Of a stretch of DNA of 64,000 nt, positions 62,282 to 64,000 are shown in pieces. Below the pieces are notes generated by a model. It was not told where the DNA came from. It did not search any database and was given only the letters and a program-made list of their open reading frames with translations. The stretch's first letter is position 1, and each line of letters starts with the position of its first letter. Origin of the DNA: Synchiropus splendidus (Eukaryota; Chordata; Actinopteri; Syngnathiformes; Callionymidae); NCBI RefSeq assembly GCF_027744825.2, contig NC_071348.1, forward strand, positions 20,555,563 to 20,619,562, in the 5' to 3' direction. The position numbers were made by a program, and so were the translations under genes.

Positions 62282-64000
62282 AACGCCAAACATAAAAATG
62301 TTGATAACTTTCGAAAAACACTTCAGACAGCTTAGATTTGTTGTGCAACTACTAGAAATACCCTTTCTGCTATAGTGGGATGAGAAAATTTCATGTTCTG
62401 AAGCTTCCCTGCAACGTTATATCACAATGCAGAAAACGCGTTTTCAGCCAGAGATAAGGTCGATTCAGGAATGCCAAACATAAAAATGTTGATAACTTTG
62501 GAAAAACACTTCAGACAGCTTAGATTTGACAAGCAACTACTAGAAAGACCCTTTCTGCTATAGTGGGAGGTGAAAACTTCATGTTCTGAAGCTTCACTGC
62601 AAAGTTATGGCACAATTCCGAAAACGCGTTTTCTGCCTGAGATTAGGTCGATTCCGAAACACCAAACAGAAAAATGTTGATAACTTCGGGAAAACACTTC
62701 AGACAGCTTAGATGTGATGTGCAACTACTAGAAAGATCCTTTCTGATATAGTGGGAAGTGAAAAGTTCATGTTCTGAAGCTTCCCTGCAAAGTTATGGCA
62801 CAATGCAGAAAACGCATTTTCAGCCTGAGATAAGGTGGGTTCCGGAATGGCAAACATAAAAATGTTGATAACTTTGGAAAAACACTTCAGACAGCTTAGA
62901 TTTGATGAGCAACTACGAGAAAGACCCTTTCTACTATAGTGGAAGTTTAAAATTTCATGTTCTGAAGGTTCCTTGCAAAGTTATGGCACAATGCGGAAAA
63001 AAAGGTTTTCAGCCTGAGATAAAGTCGGTTCCGGAACGCCAAACATAAAAATGTTGATAACTTTGGAAAAACACTTCAGACAGCTTAGATTTCATGTGAA
63101 ACTACTAGAAAGACCCTTTCTGCTATAGTGGGAGGTGAAAATTTCATGTTCTGAAGCTTCCCTGCAAAGTTAATGCACAGTGCAGAATACGCGTTTTCAG
63201 CCTGAGATAAGATGTGTTCCGGAACGCCAAACATAACAATGTTAAAAACTTTGGAAAAACACTTCAGACAGCTTAGATTTGATGTGCAACTACTAGAAAG
63301 ATACTTTCTGATATAGTGGGAGGTGAAAATGTCATGTTCTGAAGCTTCCTTGCAAAGTTATGGCACAATGCAGAAAACACGTTTTCAGCCTGAGATGAGG
63401 TGGTTTCCCGAACGCCAAACATAAAAATGTTGAAAACTTTGGAAAAACACTTCAGACAGCTTAGATTTGATGAGCAACTACTAGAAAGACCCTTTCTGCT
63501 ATAGTGGAAGTTTAAAATTTCATGTTCTAAAGCTTCCTTGCAAAGTTATGGCACAATGCGGAAAAAAAGGTTTTCAGCCTGAGATAAGGTGGGTTCCGGA
63601 ACGCCAAACATTAAAATCTTGATAACTTTGGAAAAACACTTCAGACAGCTTAGATTTGATGTGCGACTACCAGAAAGGCCCTTTCTGCTATAGTGGGAGG
63701 TGAAAATTTCATGTTCTGAAGCTTACCTGCAAAGTAATGGCACAACGCAGGAAACGCGTTTTCAGCCTGAGATGAGGTGAGTTCCGGAACGCCAAACATA
63801 AAAATGTTGATAACTTTGGAAAAACACTTCAGACAGCTTAGTTTTGTTGTGCAACTACTAGAAAGACCCTTTCTACTATAGCGGGAGGTTGAAAATTTCA
63901 TGTTCTGAGGTTTCCCTGCAAAGTTACGGCACAATGCAGAAAACACATTTTCAGACTGAGATAAGGTGGGTTCCAGAACGCCAAACATTAAAATGTTGAT

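Larger units (their letters stand above)
1..64000. repeat. Tandem satellite array, 188-bp monomer, about 340 copies
   Basis: The same roughly 188-base unit repeats head to tail from the first to the last base. Landmarks recur in order in nearly every copy: GATTCCGGAACGCC, AAAAATGTTGATAAC, CACTTCAGACAGCTTAG, ATTTGATGTGCAACTACTAG, AAAGACCCTTTCTGCTATAG, TTCATGTTCTGAAGCTTCC, AAAGTTATGGCACAATGC, AAAACGCGTTTTCAGCC. The hand-counted consensus is 188 bp with 76 G or C. All copies have the same orientation. Single-base changes are scattered, and clear indels are few. No interruption by non-satellite DNA was seen. This is the architecture of centromeric or heterochromatic satellite DNA in eukaryotes; the chromosomal location is inferred, not shown. 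I do not recognise the family or species. Confidence 0.98.
59151..64000. repeat. Block S, copy 2 (truncated by the window end)
   Basis: This is the second copy of 53761 onward, beginning at an out-of-phase join. Monomer order differs from copy 1. A monomer found at about 55200-55390 in copy 1 appears earlier, at 60027-60210. A three-monomer segment at 60226-60565 is repeated at 60789-61128. The marker GCGGAAAAAAAGGTTTTCAG, single at 57416 in copy 1, occurs at 62993 and 63558. Confidence 0.85.

Noticed and set aside
1..64000. CRISPR array
   Set aside because: There are no short conserved repeats separated by unrelated spacers. The whole 188-bp unit is conserved and no cas genes are present.
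1..64000. Named satellite family or species assignment
   Set aside because: Several eukaryotic satellites have monomers near 180-190 bp, but length alone does not identify a family and I do not recognise this consensus.

Overview
The whole 64,000-base window is one uninterrupted tandem satellite array. It is built from about 340 head-to-tail copies of a monomer whose hand-read consensus is 188 bp and about 40% G+C. I found no gene, RNA gene, transposon, telomeric repeat or unique sequence on either strand. Every open reading frame is one monomer, or a few, read through. An array of this size and homogeneity points to a eukaryotic chromosome, most likely centromeric, pericentromeric or other constitutive heterochromatin. 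I cannot name the species. Many variants look like C-to-T decay at CpG, which fits a genome that methylates CpG, but that is an inference.

Coordinates within the monomer are given from the GATTCCGG motif as position 1; base 1 of the window is then consensus position 9. The monomer carries a 14-bp perfect palindrome (GAAAACGCGTTTTC, consensus 160-173). Its core, consensus 31-147, is a diverged inverted duplication centred near position 89, so each monomer is close to a dyad-symmetric foldback.

The monomers are organised in layers. (1) 1-4663 is a 15-monomer, 2,820-bp higher-order repeat (H15), one full and one partial copy. (2) 4664-17007 is a 12.3-kb block of mixed, diverged monomers (block L). 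(3) 17008-25490 alternates a roughly 3.3-kb block (P, two copies) with H15 pieces, giving a 5.1-5.3 kb super-repeat. (4) 25490-32173 is H15 again, with a locally duplicated and trimmed piece. (5) 32174-44513 is a near-identical second copy of L. Bases 1-17007 and 26210-44513 are therefore two copies of one large block, offset by 26,209 then 27,510 bp. (6) 44514-45660 is a local two- and six-monomer amplification. (7) 45661-49380 is diverged monomers. (8) 49381-52600 holds three-monomer (564 bp) and six- to seven-monomer repeats. (9) 52601-53760 is diverged monomers. (10) 53761-59150 and 59151-64000 are two copies of a 5.4-5.9 kb block (S); the second starts at an out-of-phase junction and has reordered monomers.

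Nothing here encodes a working protein system. The interest lies in the monomer's foldback design, the palindrome, and a readable record of unequal exchange, block duplication, monomer shuffling and out-of-register joining.
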